Of a stretch of 64,000 bases of DNA, positions 34,619 to 43,575 are shown one piece after another. Each line of letters starts with the position of its first letter. The first letter of the stretch is position 1. The notes under the pieces were generated by a model. That model had not been told where the DNA came from. It saw nothing but the letters and a program-made list of their open reading frames with translations, and searched no databases. Position numbers and translations under genes: made by a program. The DNA comes from Candidatus Amarolinea dominans. Its GTDB lineage: Bacteria; Chloroflexota; Anaerolineae; SSC4; Amarolineaceae. Location of the stretch: contig JADJYJ010000031.1 of NCBI GenBank assembly GCA_016719785.1, forward strand, positions 282,630 through 346,629. Direction: 5' to 3'.

Positions 34619-36340
34619 ATGGCAGAGACCAGAGTCGAAGTCCGTTCGGGAGTCTACTACGATTCGGTGATCTTGATGCAGTTGCAGCGCGCCCTCGCAG
34701 TGCTTCCGGGAATCATCGAAGCAGGCGTGGTGATGGGAACGCCCGCCAACAAAGAGTTACTCTCTCAAACCAACCTGTTGCCGGCCGAAGCGGCCGCAGC
34801 CAAGCCCGACGACCTGGTGATCGTCGTGGCTGCGCAAGACGCGGCCGCGGCTGGCGCAGCCCTCGCGCAAGTCAACGAGCTCCTGACCCACCGCCGCACG
34901 ACGCTCGAACAGGAATATCGCCCGCAAAGCCTGGAGGTGGCCGCGCAAGCCCTGCCCGCTGCTGCCTGGGTGTTGGTTTCCGTCGCCGGGCGTTATGCAG
35001 CCGGAGTGGCTCGCCAGGCGCTGGGATTGGGCAAACACGTCTTTCTGTTCAGCGACAACGTTTCGGTCGAAGATGAAATCGCGCTGAAGCAGATGGCCGC
35101 CGCCGGGGGCCTGGTCGTCATGGGCCCGGACTGCGGCACGGCCCTCATCGGCGGTGTCGGCCTGGGGTTTGCCAACCACGTGCGCCCCGGGCCGATCGGG
35201 GTTGTGGCCGCCGCCGGCACCGGCCTGCAGCAAGTGACCGCGCGCATCCATCAGCTTGGCGGCGGCGTCAGCCACGGCATCGGCACCGGCGGTCGTGACC
35301 TGACTGAGGCCGTGGGCGCGATCACCTTCCGCCAGGGCATTGACCTCCTCAACCGCGACCCGCAGACCAGGGTCATCGTACTGGTCTCCAAGCCGCCCGC
35401 GCCCGCCGTGGCCGCGCAGATGCTGCACCTGGCCCGCGCGGCGACCAAACCGGTGGTCGTGGCCTTCGTCGGGCGGCCGCCCATCGCCGCGCAGGTGGGC
35501 AATCTGCATTTTGCCGCCGGGCTGGATCAGGCCGCAGAGATAGCCGTGGGCCTACTGGACCAGGCCGAGACGCCGCAGGACCGCCATGCAATCGAGCAAT
35601 TTGCCCCCAGCCAGCGCTATTTGCGTGGGCTTTTCTCTGGCGGCACGCTGGCTTACGAGGCGCAGCACCTGCTGGCTGATTATCTGCCGGCCGTGTGGGC
35701 CAACGCGCCGCTGAACAAGGCCTACAAACTGCCGAACGCCCTGCACAGCCAGGAGCACACCATCGTTGACCTGGGCGAAGACGAGTTTACCGTCGGGCGC
35801 CTGCACCCCATGCTGGACAACGAACTGCGCATCCGCCGGCTGCTGCAAGAGGCCCAGGACCCGGAAACGGCCGTGATCTTGCTGGATGTGGTGCTCGGCT
35901 ACGGGGCGCATCCCAACCCGGCCAGCGAACTGGCCCCGGCCATCGCCCAGGCCCGCCAACTGGCCGACGACGCTGATCGCCACCTGGCGGTGGTGGCGGT
36001 TGTCACCGGAACCGACGCCGATCCGCAAAACCTGGACGCGCAGATCGAGCAGTTGCGCGGCGCGGGCGCATGGGTCACCACCAGCAATGAGGCGGCAGCG
36101 CGCCAGGCCGGGCAACTGCTGCTGCCGCTCGTCACTCCCTCCGTCCGGTCAGGACTGCCGCCGGTGAACCTGACCCTGCTGGGGCAACCGCTGGCCGCGA
36201 TCAATGTGGGGCTGGAGTCATTTGCTGACAACCTCAAGCTGCAAGGAGCGTCCGTGATTCATGTGGACTGGCGCCCACCGGCCGGCGGCAACGAACGGCT
36301 GGCAGGCATCCTGGCGAGGATGAAGAAGACCTCAGCCTGA
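34619..36340 (+). CDS. fdrA: FdrA family acyl-CoA synthetase-like protein
   Basis: 573 residues from ATG 34619 (GAGGTG upstream); the frame is open further back but without a ribosome site. FdrA architecture: an N-terminal domain (GVYYDSVILMQLQRALAVLPGIIEAGVVMGTPANKELL), a CoA-binding Rossmann domain (VVMGPDCGTALIGGVGLGFAN, GVVAAAGTGLQQVTARIHQLGGGVSHGIGTGGRD) and a ligase-like domain (GLFSGGTLAYEA, LHPMLDNELRIRRL). In Enterobacteria FdrA (AllF) works with DUF1116 (AllG) and DUF2877 (AllH) as oxamate carbamoyltransferase in allantoin use. Here the DUF1116 gene is next, but no DUF2877 gene is seen. Confidence 0.88.
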   Translation: MAETRVEVRSGVYYDSVILMQLQRALAVLPGIIEAGVVMGTPANKELLSQTNLLPAEAAAAKPDDLVIVVAAQDAAAAGAALAQVNELLTHRRTTLEQEYRPQSLEVAAQALPAAAWVLVSVAGRYAAGVARQALGLGKHVFLFSDNVSVEDEIALKQMAAAGGLVVMGPDCGTALIGGVGLGFANHVRPGPIGVVAAAGTGLQQVTARIHQLGGGVSHGIGTGGRDLTEAVGAITFRQGIDLLNRDPQTRVIVLVSKPPAPAVAAQMLHLARAATKPVVVAFVGRPPIAAQVGNLHFAAGLDQAAEIAVGLLDQAETPQDRHAIEQFAPSQRYLRGLFSGGTLAYEAQHLLADYLPAVWANAPLNKAYKLPNALHSQEHTIVDLGEDEFTVGRLHPMLDNELRIRRLLQEAQDPETAVILLDVVLGYGAHPNPASELAPAIAQARQLADDADRHLAVVAVVTGTDADPQNLDAQIEQLRGAGAWVTTSNEAAARQAGQLLLPLVTPSVRSGLPPVNLTLLGQPLAAINVGLESFADNLKLQGASVIHVDWRPPAGGNERLAGILARMKKTSA

Positions 36341-36343
36341 GAA

Positions 36344-36440
36344 AATAGAAGATAGAAGATAGAAGATAGAAGATAGAAGATAGAAGATAGAAGATAGAAG
36401 ATAGAAGATAGAAGATAGAAGATAGAAGATAGAAGATAGA
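36344..36440. repeat. Heptanucleotide microsatellite (ATAGAAG)n
   Basis: About 13-14 perfect tandem copies of ATAGAAG fill almost the whole gap between the fdrA stop (36340) and the DUF1116 ribosome site (GGGAGGAG at 36444-36451). It does not code. Confidence 0.97.
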
Positions 36441-36454
36441 GGTGGGAGGAGACA

Positions 36455-37705
36455 ATGATTGACATCGAAGAGGCGAATCGGCAAACCGTCGAGCGCATGA
36501 TGGAAGCCCGGCCCGTGCTGGTGGGAATCGGGCGGGCGCGGGATGTCATCCCCGGCATGCACGACAACCTGCTCTTGCACGCCGGCCCTCCGGTGACCTG
36601 GGCGCGCATGGCCGGCCCCATGAAGGGCGCGGTGGTGGGCGCTTTGATCTTCGAGGGCAAGGCGCAGGGGTGGGACGATGCCGAAGCCCTGGTGAATTCG
36701 GGCGCCATTCAGTTCGCTCCCTGCCATCACCATGCCGCGGTTGGCCCCATGGCCGGCCTGATCTCTCCTTCCATGATGGTCTACATTGTCGAAAATCAGA
36801 CCCACGGCAATCGGGCCTATTCCGGCATGAACGAGGGCCGCGGCCGCGTCTTGCGCATGGGCGCGTACAGCGAGGAAGTGATTACGCGCATGCACTGGCT
36901 CAACGATGTCTTTGCCCCCGTTGTTGACGAGGCGATTCGCCTCAGTGGCGGCCTTGACCTGCGCATTCTACTGACCCAGGCTCTGCACATGGGCGATGAC
37001 GGCCACAACCGCTTGCAGGCCGCCTCGCTGCTGTTTCTCAAGAGTCTCGACCCGATGATCGTCAAAGCCGCACCCAACTGTGACGTGGCCTCTGACATCC
37101 TCAAGATTATCGGCGAGAACGCGCTCGCTGTCTTGAACCCGGTCATGGCCGCATGCAAGACGATGGCCGACGCCGGCCACAACATCGCCGGCAGCAGCAT
37201 TGTCACCGCCATGGCGCGTAACGGCACCGAGTTTGGCATCCGCGTCTCCGGGCTGGGCGACCGTTGGTTCACCGCCCCGGCCAGTGTGGTCAAGGCGCTG
37301 TATTTTCCCGGTTTCACGGAGCAGGATGCTAACCCCGACATCGGCGATAGCACGATCACCGAGACGGCCGGCATCGGCGGCTTCGCCATGGCCGGCGCGC
37401 CCGCCATCGTGGCCTTCATCGGCGGTTCGGCCAAAGATGCGGTGCGCACCACCCTCGACATGTACGAGATCACGTTTGCCGAACACCGCTACTTCTCCAT
37501 GCCCGCGCTCGACTTTCGCGGCACCCCCACCGGCATTGACATCCGCAAAGTGGTCGAGAAGAGTATGACCCCGCGCGTCAACACCGGCGTGGCTCACAAG
37601 GACCCGGGGATCGGGCAAGTAGGCGCGGGAATCGTTGTGGCGCCGATGTCCGCGTTCGAAGATGCGTTCATGGCCTACGCCGAGGAATACGGATTTGCCG
37701 ATTGA
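36455..37705 (+). CDS. DUF1116 family protein (YlbE/AllG-like)
   Basis: 416 residues, GGAGGAG ribosome site. Full-length DUF1116 with conserved stretches VGIGRARDVIPGMHDNLLLHAGPP, APCHHHAAVGPMAGLISPSM, NEGRGRVLRMGAY, MGDDGHNRLQAAS and SSIVTAMARNGTEFGIRVSG. In the E. coli allantoin cluster the homologue is a subunit of oxamate carbamoyltransferase together with FdrA. Position directly after fdrA supports a working FdrA/DUF1116 complex. The neighbouring hydrolase and Mo-hydroxylase suggest the complex handles a product of N-heterocycle breakdown. Confidence 0.88.
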   Translation: MIDIEEANRQTVERMMEARPVLVGIGRARDVIPGMHDNLLLHAGPPVTWARMAGPMKGAVVGALIFEGKAQGWDDAEALVNSGAIQFAPCHHHAAVGPMAGLISPSMMVYIVENQTHGNRAYSGMNEGRGRVLRMGAYSEEVITRMHWLNDVFAPVVDEAIRLSGGLDLRILLTQALHMGDDGHNRLQAASLLFLKSLDPMIVKAAPNCDVASDILKIIGENALAVLNPVMAACKTMADAGHNIAGSSIVTAMARNGTEFGIRVSGLGDRWFTAPASVVKALYFPGFTEQDANPDIGDSTITETAGIGGFAMAGAPAIVAFIGGSAKDAVRTTLDMYEITFAEHRYFSMPALDFRGTPTGIDIRKVVEKSMTPRVNTGVAHKDPGIGQVGAGIVVAPMSAFEDAFMAYAEEYGFAD

Positions 37706-37740
37706 GAAGCCGGGTTTCTGGCTTGACATCTCTCGAAAGG

Positions 37741-37891
37741 GTAACTGCTCACCCTGCAGGCCGATTTGGACAGGATGAACAGGATGTACAGGATTCTTGC
37801 TCTGTGGTGTGCAAAACTATCGGCACGAGAGTTCGAATATCCTGTCAATCCTGTGAATCCTGTCTGAATTCCAGGCAGACCCAGCAGTTAC
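37741..37891. mobile_element. 151-bp MITE-like element, copy B, with 8-bp target duplication
   Basis: Exact reverse complement of 12824-12974. It is flanked by TCGAAAGG on both sides (37733-37740 and 37892-37899), the expected target-site duplication. The right-hand copy of the duplication supplies the GAAAGG ribosome site of the cyclase gene, so the insertion split the DUF1116-cyclase gap but left translation signals intact. Confidence 0.88.
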
Positions 37892-37909
37892 TCGAAAGGA
37901 CACGAATTC

Positions 37910-39583
37910 ATGGACCGCGCCTCGTTTATTGACATGCTGTCTACGGCCAAGATGACTGATCTGACCCAGGGGTGCAGCATCTTCACGCCGCCCTGGCCGG
38001 GCGAGAAGTCCCTGGAAATTCATTTCTTCAAGCGCGTGACCGGCGCCTACGGCGGCGGTCAGGGCGCCAACGGCCAGATTCTCAACTGGAGCAATACCGT
38101 CGGCACACACCTGGTCGGCGAGCGCGCCTTCCATTCGGGCGGCCGCGCCATCGCCGACATTTCCTTGCGCGACCTGTGCGGCCCCGGCGTCGTCGCCGAC
38201 ATTTCCGACCTGGTTTCCGACTACAGCCTCTACACGCCTGAGATGATCATGAGCCGGGCCGATGTGCGCCCCGGCGACATCCTGATCATCAACACCGGCT
38301 ACCATCGCTACTCCTGGGATCAGCCCGATGTCTTTTCCGCGCAGGCGCAGGGCGGCGTGGAGTCGAAGGAGTTTGGCTTCTATGTGCGCCACCCTGGCCC
38401 CGCGCCCTCTTTCTTCCCCTGGGCGCTCGCCATGAAGCTCAAGGTGGTCGGCGTGGACTGTGGCTGTGCGGAGCATCCGATGAATACCCCCATCCGCCGT
38501 ATGCACGAAAATCACTTCCAGCGCGCCGAAGCAAAGCTCAAGCAAACCTACGGCATGTCCTGGGACGAGATGTTCCCGCAGGATGACTACTACCAGATGA
38601 CCCACATCACGCTGCCGAAGGCCCATCTGATCTTCGCCGAGGCCATCGTCGGGGACATTGACAAGCTCAAGAATCAGCGCGCCTGGATCGCCATCATGCC
38701 GGTCCCCTTCATGGAGGTCGAAACCGCGTGGGCGAGGGTCTGCGCCTATCAGCCGCCGGAGGGCATGGATGACGCAGCGTTCTACCAGGCCATGGCCGCG
38801 GCCGAGATCTTTGACCTGACTGCGCCCTTTAGCTGCCAGACGCCGCAGTGGCTCAACTACGTGCCGTTGAGCGTCACCTACAACAAGCGTGTCGGCGGCC
38901 AGTATTTCGGCATGGGCCGCAACGGCTCCACCTGCAACGCCAGCATTCACATCGCCACTCACATGGACGGCGAGAAGCACTTCTACCCGGCCGGGCGCGC
39001 CATCGGTGAGGTGCCGCTGACCGATTGGGTTGGCCCCGGCGTCATTGCCGACATTTCGCATCTTGTCAGTGATGCCAGTGTTTACACACCGCAGATGATC
39101 CAGGACGTCGTTGATATTCGCCCGGGTGACATCCTGATCATCAAGACCGGCTGGGCTAACTACGGCTGGTACAGCCCGGACGCGGACGAGTTTCGCTACA
39201 TGGTCAACCACCCCGGCCCGTCACCCGACTTTTCCAAATGGGTCACCGACATGCACATCAAGTGGATCGGGGTTGATGCGGTCAGTGCGGACCACCCGAT
39301 GAACACGATCATGCGCATCTGGCACCCCAAGACCTTCGCCGCGGCCAACGCCAAGCTGATTCGGGACTTTGGCAGGGATTGGGATGAGATGTACCCGTTG
39401 GACTACTATTACCAGGATATGCACCTGAACCTCTTCCCCAAACGAATCGTTCACGCGGAGAATCTGGCCGGCGACCTGTTGAATATGCCCAGCGGCCGCT
39501 ATTACATCGGCTGCTACCCGCAAAAGGCGATGGAAGCCGAATCCATGTGGGCGCGCTTCGTGGCGATCAAAGCAGGGGAGTAG
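37910..39583 (+). CDS. Tandem cyclase-family (PF04199-like) hydrolase, N-terminal half catalytically degenerate
   Basis: 557 residues made of two homologous cyclase/kynurenine-formamidase-like halves (about 15-270 and 290-555). The metal-binding HxxTHxDxxxH motif is complete in the second half (HIATHMDGEKHF) but reads TVGTHLVGERAF in the first: the first His is Thr, Asp is Val and the last His is Ala. Both halves keep VDxxxAEHPMNT/VDAVSADHPMNT segments. The family hydrolyses cyclic or N-acyl amides (arylformamidase, isatin hydrolase). Within this operon a ring-opening or amide-hydrolysing step after heterocycle hydroxylation is likely. The degenerate half may be structural. Confidence 0.8.
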   Translation: MDRASFIDMLSTAKMTDLTQGCSIFTPPWPGEKSLEIHFFKRVTGAYGGGQGANGQILNWSNTVGTHLVGERAFHSGGRAIADISLRDLCGPGVVADISDLVSDYSLYTPEMIMSRADVRPGDILIINTGYHRYSWDQPDVFSAQAQGGVESKEFGFYVRHPGPAPSFFPWALAMKLKVVGVDCGCAEHPMNTPIRRMHENHFQRAEAKLKQTYGMSWDEMFPQDDYYQMTHITLPKAHLIFAEAIVGDIDKLKNQRAWIAIMPVPFMEVETAWARVCAYQPPEGMDDAAFYQAMAAAEIFDLTAPFSCQTPQWLNYVPLSVTYNKRVGGQYFGMGRNGSTCNASIHIATHMDGEKHFYPAGRAIGEVPLTDWVGPGVIADISHLVSDASVYTPQMIQDVVDIRPGDILIIKTGWANYGWYSPDADEFRYMVNHPGPSPDFSKWVTDMHIKWIGVDAVSADHPMNTIMRIWHPKTFAAANAKLIRDFGRDWDEMYPLDYYYQDMHLNLFPKRIVHAENLAGDLLNMPSGRYYIGCYPQKAMEAESMWARFVAIKAGE

Positions 39584-39649
39584 CAACGCCGTCCGCGGAT
39601 GATGGCGTTGCACAAGAAGGTTCTTGTACCAGTGGAGGCACGTATCTGA

Positions 39650-40510
39650 ATGAAGCCATCTCCTTTTACCTACCTCGCTCCTGGCAGTACCAGCGAGGCG
39701 CTCGCCTTTTTGAGCCAACACGGCTTCGATGCCAAGCTCCTGGCCGGCGGGCAGAGCCTGATCCCCGCCATGAACTTTCGCCTGGCCCAGCCGGCTGCCC
39801 TGATTGATCTCAACACCATCCCCGACCTGGCCTACCTGCGGCCGCAGGCTGACGGCGGGCTGGCCGTCGGTGCGATGACGCGCCACAGCACGATCGAGCA
39901 TGACCCACTGGTCGCGGCGCGTGCCCCACTCCTGCGCGCCATGGCCCCCCACATTGCCCACGCGCAGATTCGCAATCGCGGCACCTTTGGGGGCAGCATG
40001 GCACACGCCGACCCGGCCGGCCATTGGCCCACTGCGGCCCTTGCCCTGCAGGCGCGCTTCCGCATCATGGGCGCAAGCGGCGAACGCTGGCTGGATGCAG
40101 ATGATTTCTTCCTCAGTCTGTTCACCACCGCGCTGCAGGCAGACGAATTGCTGGCAGAGGTGATGCTGCCGCCGCTGCCGCCGCGCAGCCGCATTGGCTA
40201 TCAACAGGTGGCCCGTCAGCACGGCGCCTTTCCGTTGGCCGGCGTGGCCGCGGTCATCACCCTGGACGAACACGGCCGCTACCAGGCCGCCCGGCTCGTC
40301 TATCTGGGCGCCGGTGAAATGCCCATGATCGGCGCCCAGGCCGCCAAAGCCCTGCTCGGCCAGGCGCCCTCGGCTGGCGTCATCGCCGCGGCGGCGGAGG
40401 CCGCGGCCCGCTATGATGTTGATCCCGGCGGCGACATCCACGCCTCGGCCGCGTACCGCCGACACCTGGTGAAAGTGCTGACCCGCAAAGTCCTGCACGA
40501 GACGGCGTAA
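39650..40510 (+). CDS. FAD-binding medium subunit of a molybdenum hydroxylase (CoxM/XdhB-like)
   Basis: 286 residues. FAD contacts are in LLAGGQSLIPAMNFRLA (about 31-47) and the IRNRGTFGGSMAHADPAGHWP loop (about 107-127), standard for the CO dehydrogenase/xanthine dehydrogenase FAD subunit, followed by a CO_deh_flav_C domain (YQQVARQHGAFPLAGVAAV). It passes electrons from the iron-sulfur subunit to an acceptor. Gene order medium-small-large matches the cox/xdh type operons. Confidence 0.92.
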   Translation: MKPSPFTYLAPGSTSEALAFLSQHGFDAKLLAGGQSLIPAMNFRLAQPAALIDLNTIPDLAYLRPQADGGLAVGAMTRHSTIEHDPLVAARAPLLRAMAPHIAHAQIRNRGTFGGSMAHADPAGHWPTAALALQARFRIMGASGERWLDADDFFLSLFTTALQADELLAEVMLPPLPPRSRIGYQQVARQHGAFPLAGVAAVITLDEHGRYQAARLVYLGAGEMPMIGAQAAKALLGQAPSAGVIAAAAEAAARYDVDPGGDIHASAAYRRHLVKVLTRKVLHETA

Positions 40511-40535
40511 CCCTGGCGTGACCTAAGGAACACTC

Positions 40536-41015
40536 ATGTCTCAAACCATTCCTGTGACGATGACCGTCAACGGCGCCCAATACGAACGCTTCGTCGAGCC
40601 GCGGCTGCTGCTGGCCGACTGCCTGCGCCACGAACTGGGGCTGACCGGCACGCACGTCGGCTGCGAGCACGGCGTCTGCGGCAGTTGCACCATTCTCTTC
40701 GATGGCAAACCGGTGCGCTCCTGCCTGATGTTTGCCATTCAGGCCCAGGGCCACGAGATTTTGACCGTCGAAAGCCTGGGCACGCCTGAGCATCTGCACC
40801 CCTTGCAGGCGGCCTTCCAGGAAAAGCATGCGCTGCAATGCGGCTTCTGCACCCCGGGTTTTCTGATGACCCTGGTCCCCTTCCTGGCCGACAACCCGCA
40901 GCCGACCGAGGCCGAGATTCGGGAAGCCATTTCGGGTAATCTCTGCCGGTGTACCGGCTACCAGCACATTGTGGAAGCCGTCCACCTGGCCGCCAGCCAG
41001 ATGGCGCAGGCGTAA
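40536..41015 (+). CDS. 2Fe-2S small subunit of a molybdenum hydroxylase (CoxS/XdhC-like)
   Basis: 159 residues, AAGGA ribosome site. First cluster: plant-type ferredoxin motif GCEHGVCGSCTILFDGKPVRSC (about 44-65, quoted in part: CEHGVCGSC then C). Second cluster: CGFCTPGFLM ... CRCTGY, in the four-helix domain (about 105-145). All eight cysteines are present. It wires the Mo site to FAD. Confidence 0.94.
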   Translation: MSQTIPVTMTVNGAQYERFVEPRLLLADCLRHELGLTGTHVGCEHGVCGSCTILFDGKPVRSCLMFAIQAQGHEILTVESLGTPEHLHPLQAAFQEKHALQCGFCTPGFLMTLVPFLADNPQPTEAEIREAISGNLCRCTGYQHIVEAVHLAASQMAQA

Positions 41016-41048
41016 GCCGCTACCAGCGCCCAAACGGAGTCAATCGCC

Positions 41049-43394
41049 ATGAGCAACCAATACATCGGCCAGCGCATTCGGCGCAACGAAGACCCCCGCC
41101 TGCTGACGGGGCAGGCCCTCTTCGTTGACGACGTTCAGATGCCGGGCATGCTGCACGCCGCTTTCTTGCGCAGCGACTACGCGCACGCCCGCCTACGCAG
41201 CATTGATGTCAGCGCGGCGCGCGCCCATCCCGGCGTGGTCGCGGTTTACACTGCGGAAGACATGGGCGACTTCTGGCGCCCCGGCCCGCTGCTCGTTCCC
41301 GCGCCCCATTCCATCCCCGGCCTGATTTTCAACAAGCGCACCCAGATTCCCCTGGTCAGGGACAAGGCGCGCCACGTGGGCGAACCGTTGGCCGTCGTCA
41401 TCGCGGACAGCCGTTACACAGCCGAAGATGCCCTGGCGGACATCCTGCTGGACATGGACCCGCTGGATGCCGTGACCGACCTGGAGCAGGCGCTGAAGCC
41501 AGGCTCAGCGCTTGTGCATGATGATCTGCCGTCCAACCTGGCCGCGCACGTGGTGCAGCACAAGGGCCATTACGCGGAGGCCCGCGCCCGCGCCGACGTG
41601 GTGGTGCGCCGGCGCATCTCGATTGATCGCGGCGCGGCCGCGGCGCTGGAGAATCGCGGCTATGTCGCCTGGTGGGACCCCAAGATGCAGCAGTTGACGA
41701 TGTGGGCCACCACCCAGGCGCCCATCGCCTTGCGCAACGTCATGGCCGGCATGCTCGGCCTTTCCGAAACTGACGTGCGCGTGATCGCGCCCTTTGTCGG
41801 CGGCGGCTTCGGCCCCAAAATCATGCTCGCCCAGCCCGAAGAGGTGCTGCTCTGTTGGGCCACGCGCAAACTCGGCCGGCCCATCAAGTGGATCGAAGAC
41901 CGCGCCGAGAATTTCGTCTGCACCACCCAGGAACGCAGCCAACTGCACGATGTCGAGATCGCGCTGACTCGCGACGGCAAAATTGTGGGGCTGCAGGATG
42001 TTTTTCTGCACGACACCGGCGCCTATGATCCGTATGCACTGACCGTGCCGCTGAACACGCAAACGCACACCATGGGGCCGTACAACATCCCCAACTTCCA
42101 CACCGAATACCGAGTCGTTTTTACCAACAAGATGATCGTCACCCCCGTGCGCGGCGCCGGCCGGCCACAGGGCGTGTTCATCATGGAGCGCATCATGGAC
42201 GCCGCGGCGCGTGCGCTGCACATGGACCCCACCGAGCTGCGCCGCATCAACATGATCCCGCCGGACGCGTTCCCCTTTCACCAAACGATCATTGGTCAGG
42301 ACTTCACCGAGCAGATCTACGACAGCGCCAATTTCCCGGCCACGCTGCAGATGGCGAAAGAGATGATCGGCTACGACCAGTTTGTGCGCACAGAACAGCC
42401 GCGGCTGCGCAGTCAAGGCAAGCACGTCGGCATTGGCATTGCCTGCTTCACCGAAAGCGGCGGCGTGGGGCCTTACGAAGGCGCGCGCATCACCGTGGCC
42501 AGCAGCGGCAAGATCAACCTGGCGACGGGCGTCGGCACCCAGGGGCAGGGACATTTCACATCCTTTGCGCAAGTGGCCGCCGAACACCTGGGGGTTAGTC
42601 CGCAGGATGTGCATGTCGTCACCGGGGATACCGCCCAGTTCCAGTGGGGCACCGGCACCTTTGCCAGCCGCGGCGCGGTGGTGGCCGGCAACGCGGTCAA
42701 CGCGGCGGCCCTCGCAGTGCGCGGCAAAATCCTGAAGCTGGCAAGCAAGCTGCTCAACACGCCCGAAGAGGAGTTGGAACTAGCGGACGGCCAGGTGCGC
42801 GTGGCTGATCTGCCTGAGCAGACCATCAGCCTGGCCGAGCTGGCCTTCAAGGCCAACCCCATGCGCGGCTCAGTCGAACCGGGCACCGAGCCTGGCCTCG
42901 AATCTACCCAATACTTTGGCCCTCAATACGGCGCGACCGCCAGCGGCACCGTCGCAATGATCGTTGAAGTGGATCTGGAAACCATGCTGGTTCAGATTCA
43001 GCGCTTCGTCATCGCTCACGATTGCGGCACCGTTCTCAACCCCCTGATTGTGGACGGCCAGATTCATGGCGGTGTCTCCATGGGCATCGGTCAATCCTTC
43101 TACGAGCAGTTGATGTTCAACGAGGGCGGGCAACTTCTGAACGGATCCCTGGCCGACTACCTGCTGCCCAACGCCCTGGACATGCCGGCCAGGATCGAGA
43201 TCGGACACCTGAACACGCCATCGCCCCTCAACCCGATGGGATCGAAAGGCGTGGGCGAAGCGGGCGCCATCCCCACACCGTCGGCCTTCGTGAGCGCCGT
43301 CGAAAACGCCCTGGGCCATCTCGGCATTGAGATCATGGAATCTCCCCTTAGCCCCAACCGGATCTTTGAGTTGGTGCAACCCAAGAGAACGTAA
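41049..43394 (+). CDS. Molybdopterin-binding large subunit, xanthine dehydrogenase/form II CoxL family
   Basis: 781 residues, usual length. N-terminal IGQRIRRNEDPRLLTGQALFVDD, the Mo-cofactor contacts GGGFGPK and the TPVRGAGRPQGVFIMERIMD segment, and the catalytic Glu in GSKGVGEAGAIP near the C-terminus. The CO-oxidising loop AYRCSFR of form I CoxL is absent, so it should hydroxylate an organic substrate. The adjacent uracil/xanthine permease suggests a purine or pyrimidine; other N-heterocycles are not excluded. The stop codon TAA lies at the left end of an inserted palindromic element. Confidence 0.9.
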   Translation: MSNQYIGQRIRRNEDPRLLTGQALFVDDVQMPGMLHAAFLRSDYAHARLRSIDVSAARAHPGVVAVYTAEDMGDFWRPGPLLVPAPHSIPGLIFNKRTQIPLVRDKARHVGEPLAVVIADSRYTAEDALADILLDMDPLDAVTDLEQALKPGSALVHDDLPSNLAAHVVQHKGHYAEARARADVVVRRRISIDRGAAAALENRGYVAWWDPKMQQLTMWATTQAPIALRNVMAGMLGLSETDVRVIAPFVGGGFGPKIMLAQPEEVLLCWATRKLGRPIKWIEDRAENFVCTTQERSQLHDVEIALTRDGKIVGLQDVFLHDTGAYDPYALTVPLNTQTHTMGPYNIPNFHTEYRVVFTNKMIVTPVRGAGRPQGVFIMERIMDAAARALHMDPTELRRINMIPPDAFPFHQTIIGQDFTEQIYDSANFPATLQMAKEMIGYDQFVRTEQPRLRSQGKHVGIGIACFTESGGVGPYEGARITVASSGKINLATGVGTQGQGHFTSFAQVAAEHLGVSPQDVHVVTGDTAQFQWGTGTFASRGAVVAGNAVNAAALAVRGKILKLASKLLNTPEEELELADGQVRVADLPEQTISLAELAFKANPMRGSVEPGTEPGLESTQYFGPQYGATASGTVAMIVEVDLETMLVQIQRFVIAHDCGTVLNPLIVDGQIHGGVSMGIGQSFYEQLMFNEGGQLLNGSLADYLLPNALDMPARIEIGHLNTPSPLNPMGSKGVGEAGAIPTPSAFVSAVENALGHLGIEIMESPLSPNRIFELVQPKRT

Positions 43395-43489
43395 GCGTTC
43401 AGTTGGTCCTCACCCCCCGGCCCCCTCTCCCGACGACAGCAGTTCCGTCGTCGGGAGAGGGGGTAGGGGGTGAGGGCCTGAACGCTTAC
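43391..43489. mobile_element. 99-bp palindromic insertion at the coxL-type gene's stop codon
   Basis: Terminal inverted repeats GTAAGCGTTCAG (43391-43402) and CTGAACGCTTAC (43478-43489) are perfect; the interior is a long hairpin (CTCACCCCCCGGCCCCCTC with its near complement, and CGACGA...TCGTCG). The flanks are duplicated: CCCAAGAGAAC at 43380-43390 and 43490-43500, extending to 17 bp if the following GTAAGC is counted. The insertion thus copied the last codons and stop of the large-subunit gene. Confidence 0.85.
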
Positions 43490-43575
43490 CCCAAGAGAAC
43501 GTAAGCCCGCGGTGGCCCTTGCCTGTGCAAGGCAGGCGCCGGCCGCACCATCTACCGAGGAGATTGGTACGATTT

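Noticed and set aside
36234..36455. Minus-strand frames with a repeating SSIFYLL peptide
   Set aside because: They are translations of the ATAGAAG microsatellite.
41049..43394. Form I (CO-oxidising) CoxL
   Set aside because: The AYRCSFR active-site loop is absent; the RGAGRP segment is of the form II/xanthine dehydrogenase kind.
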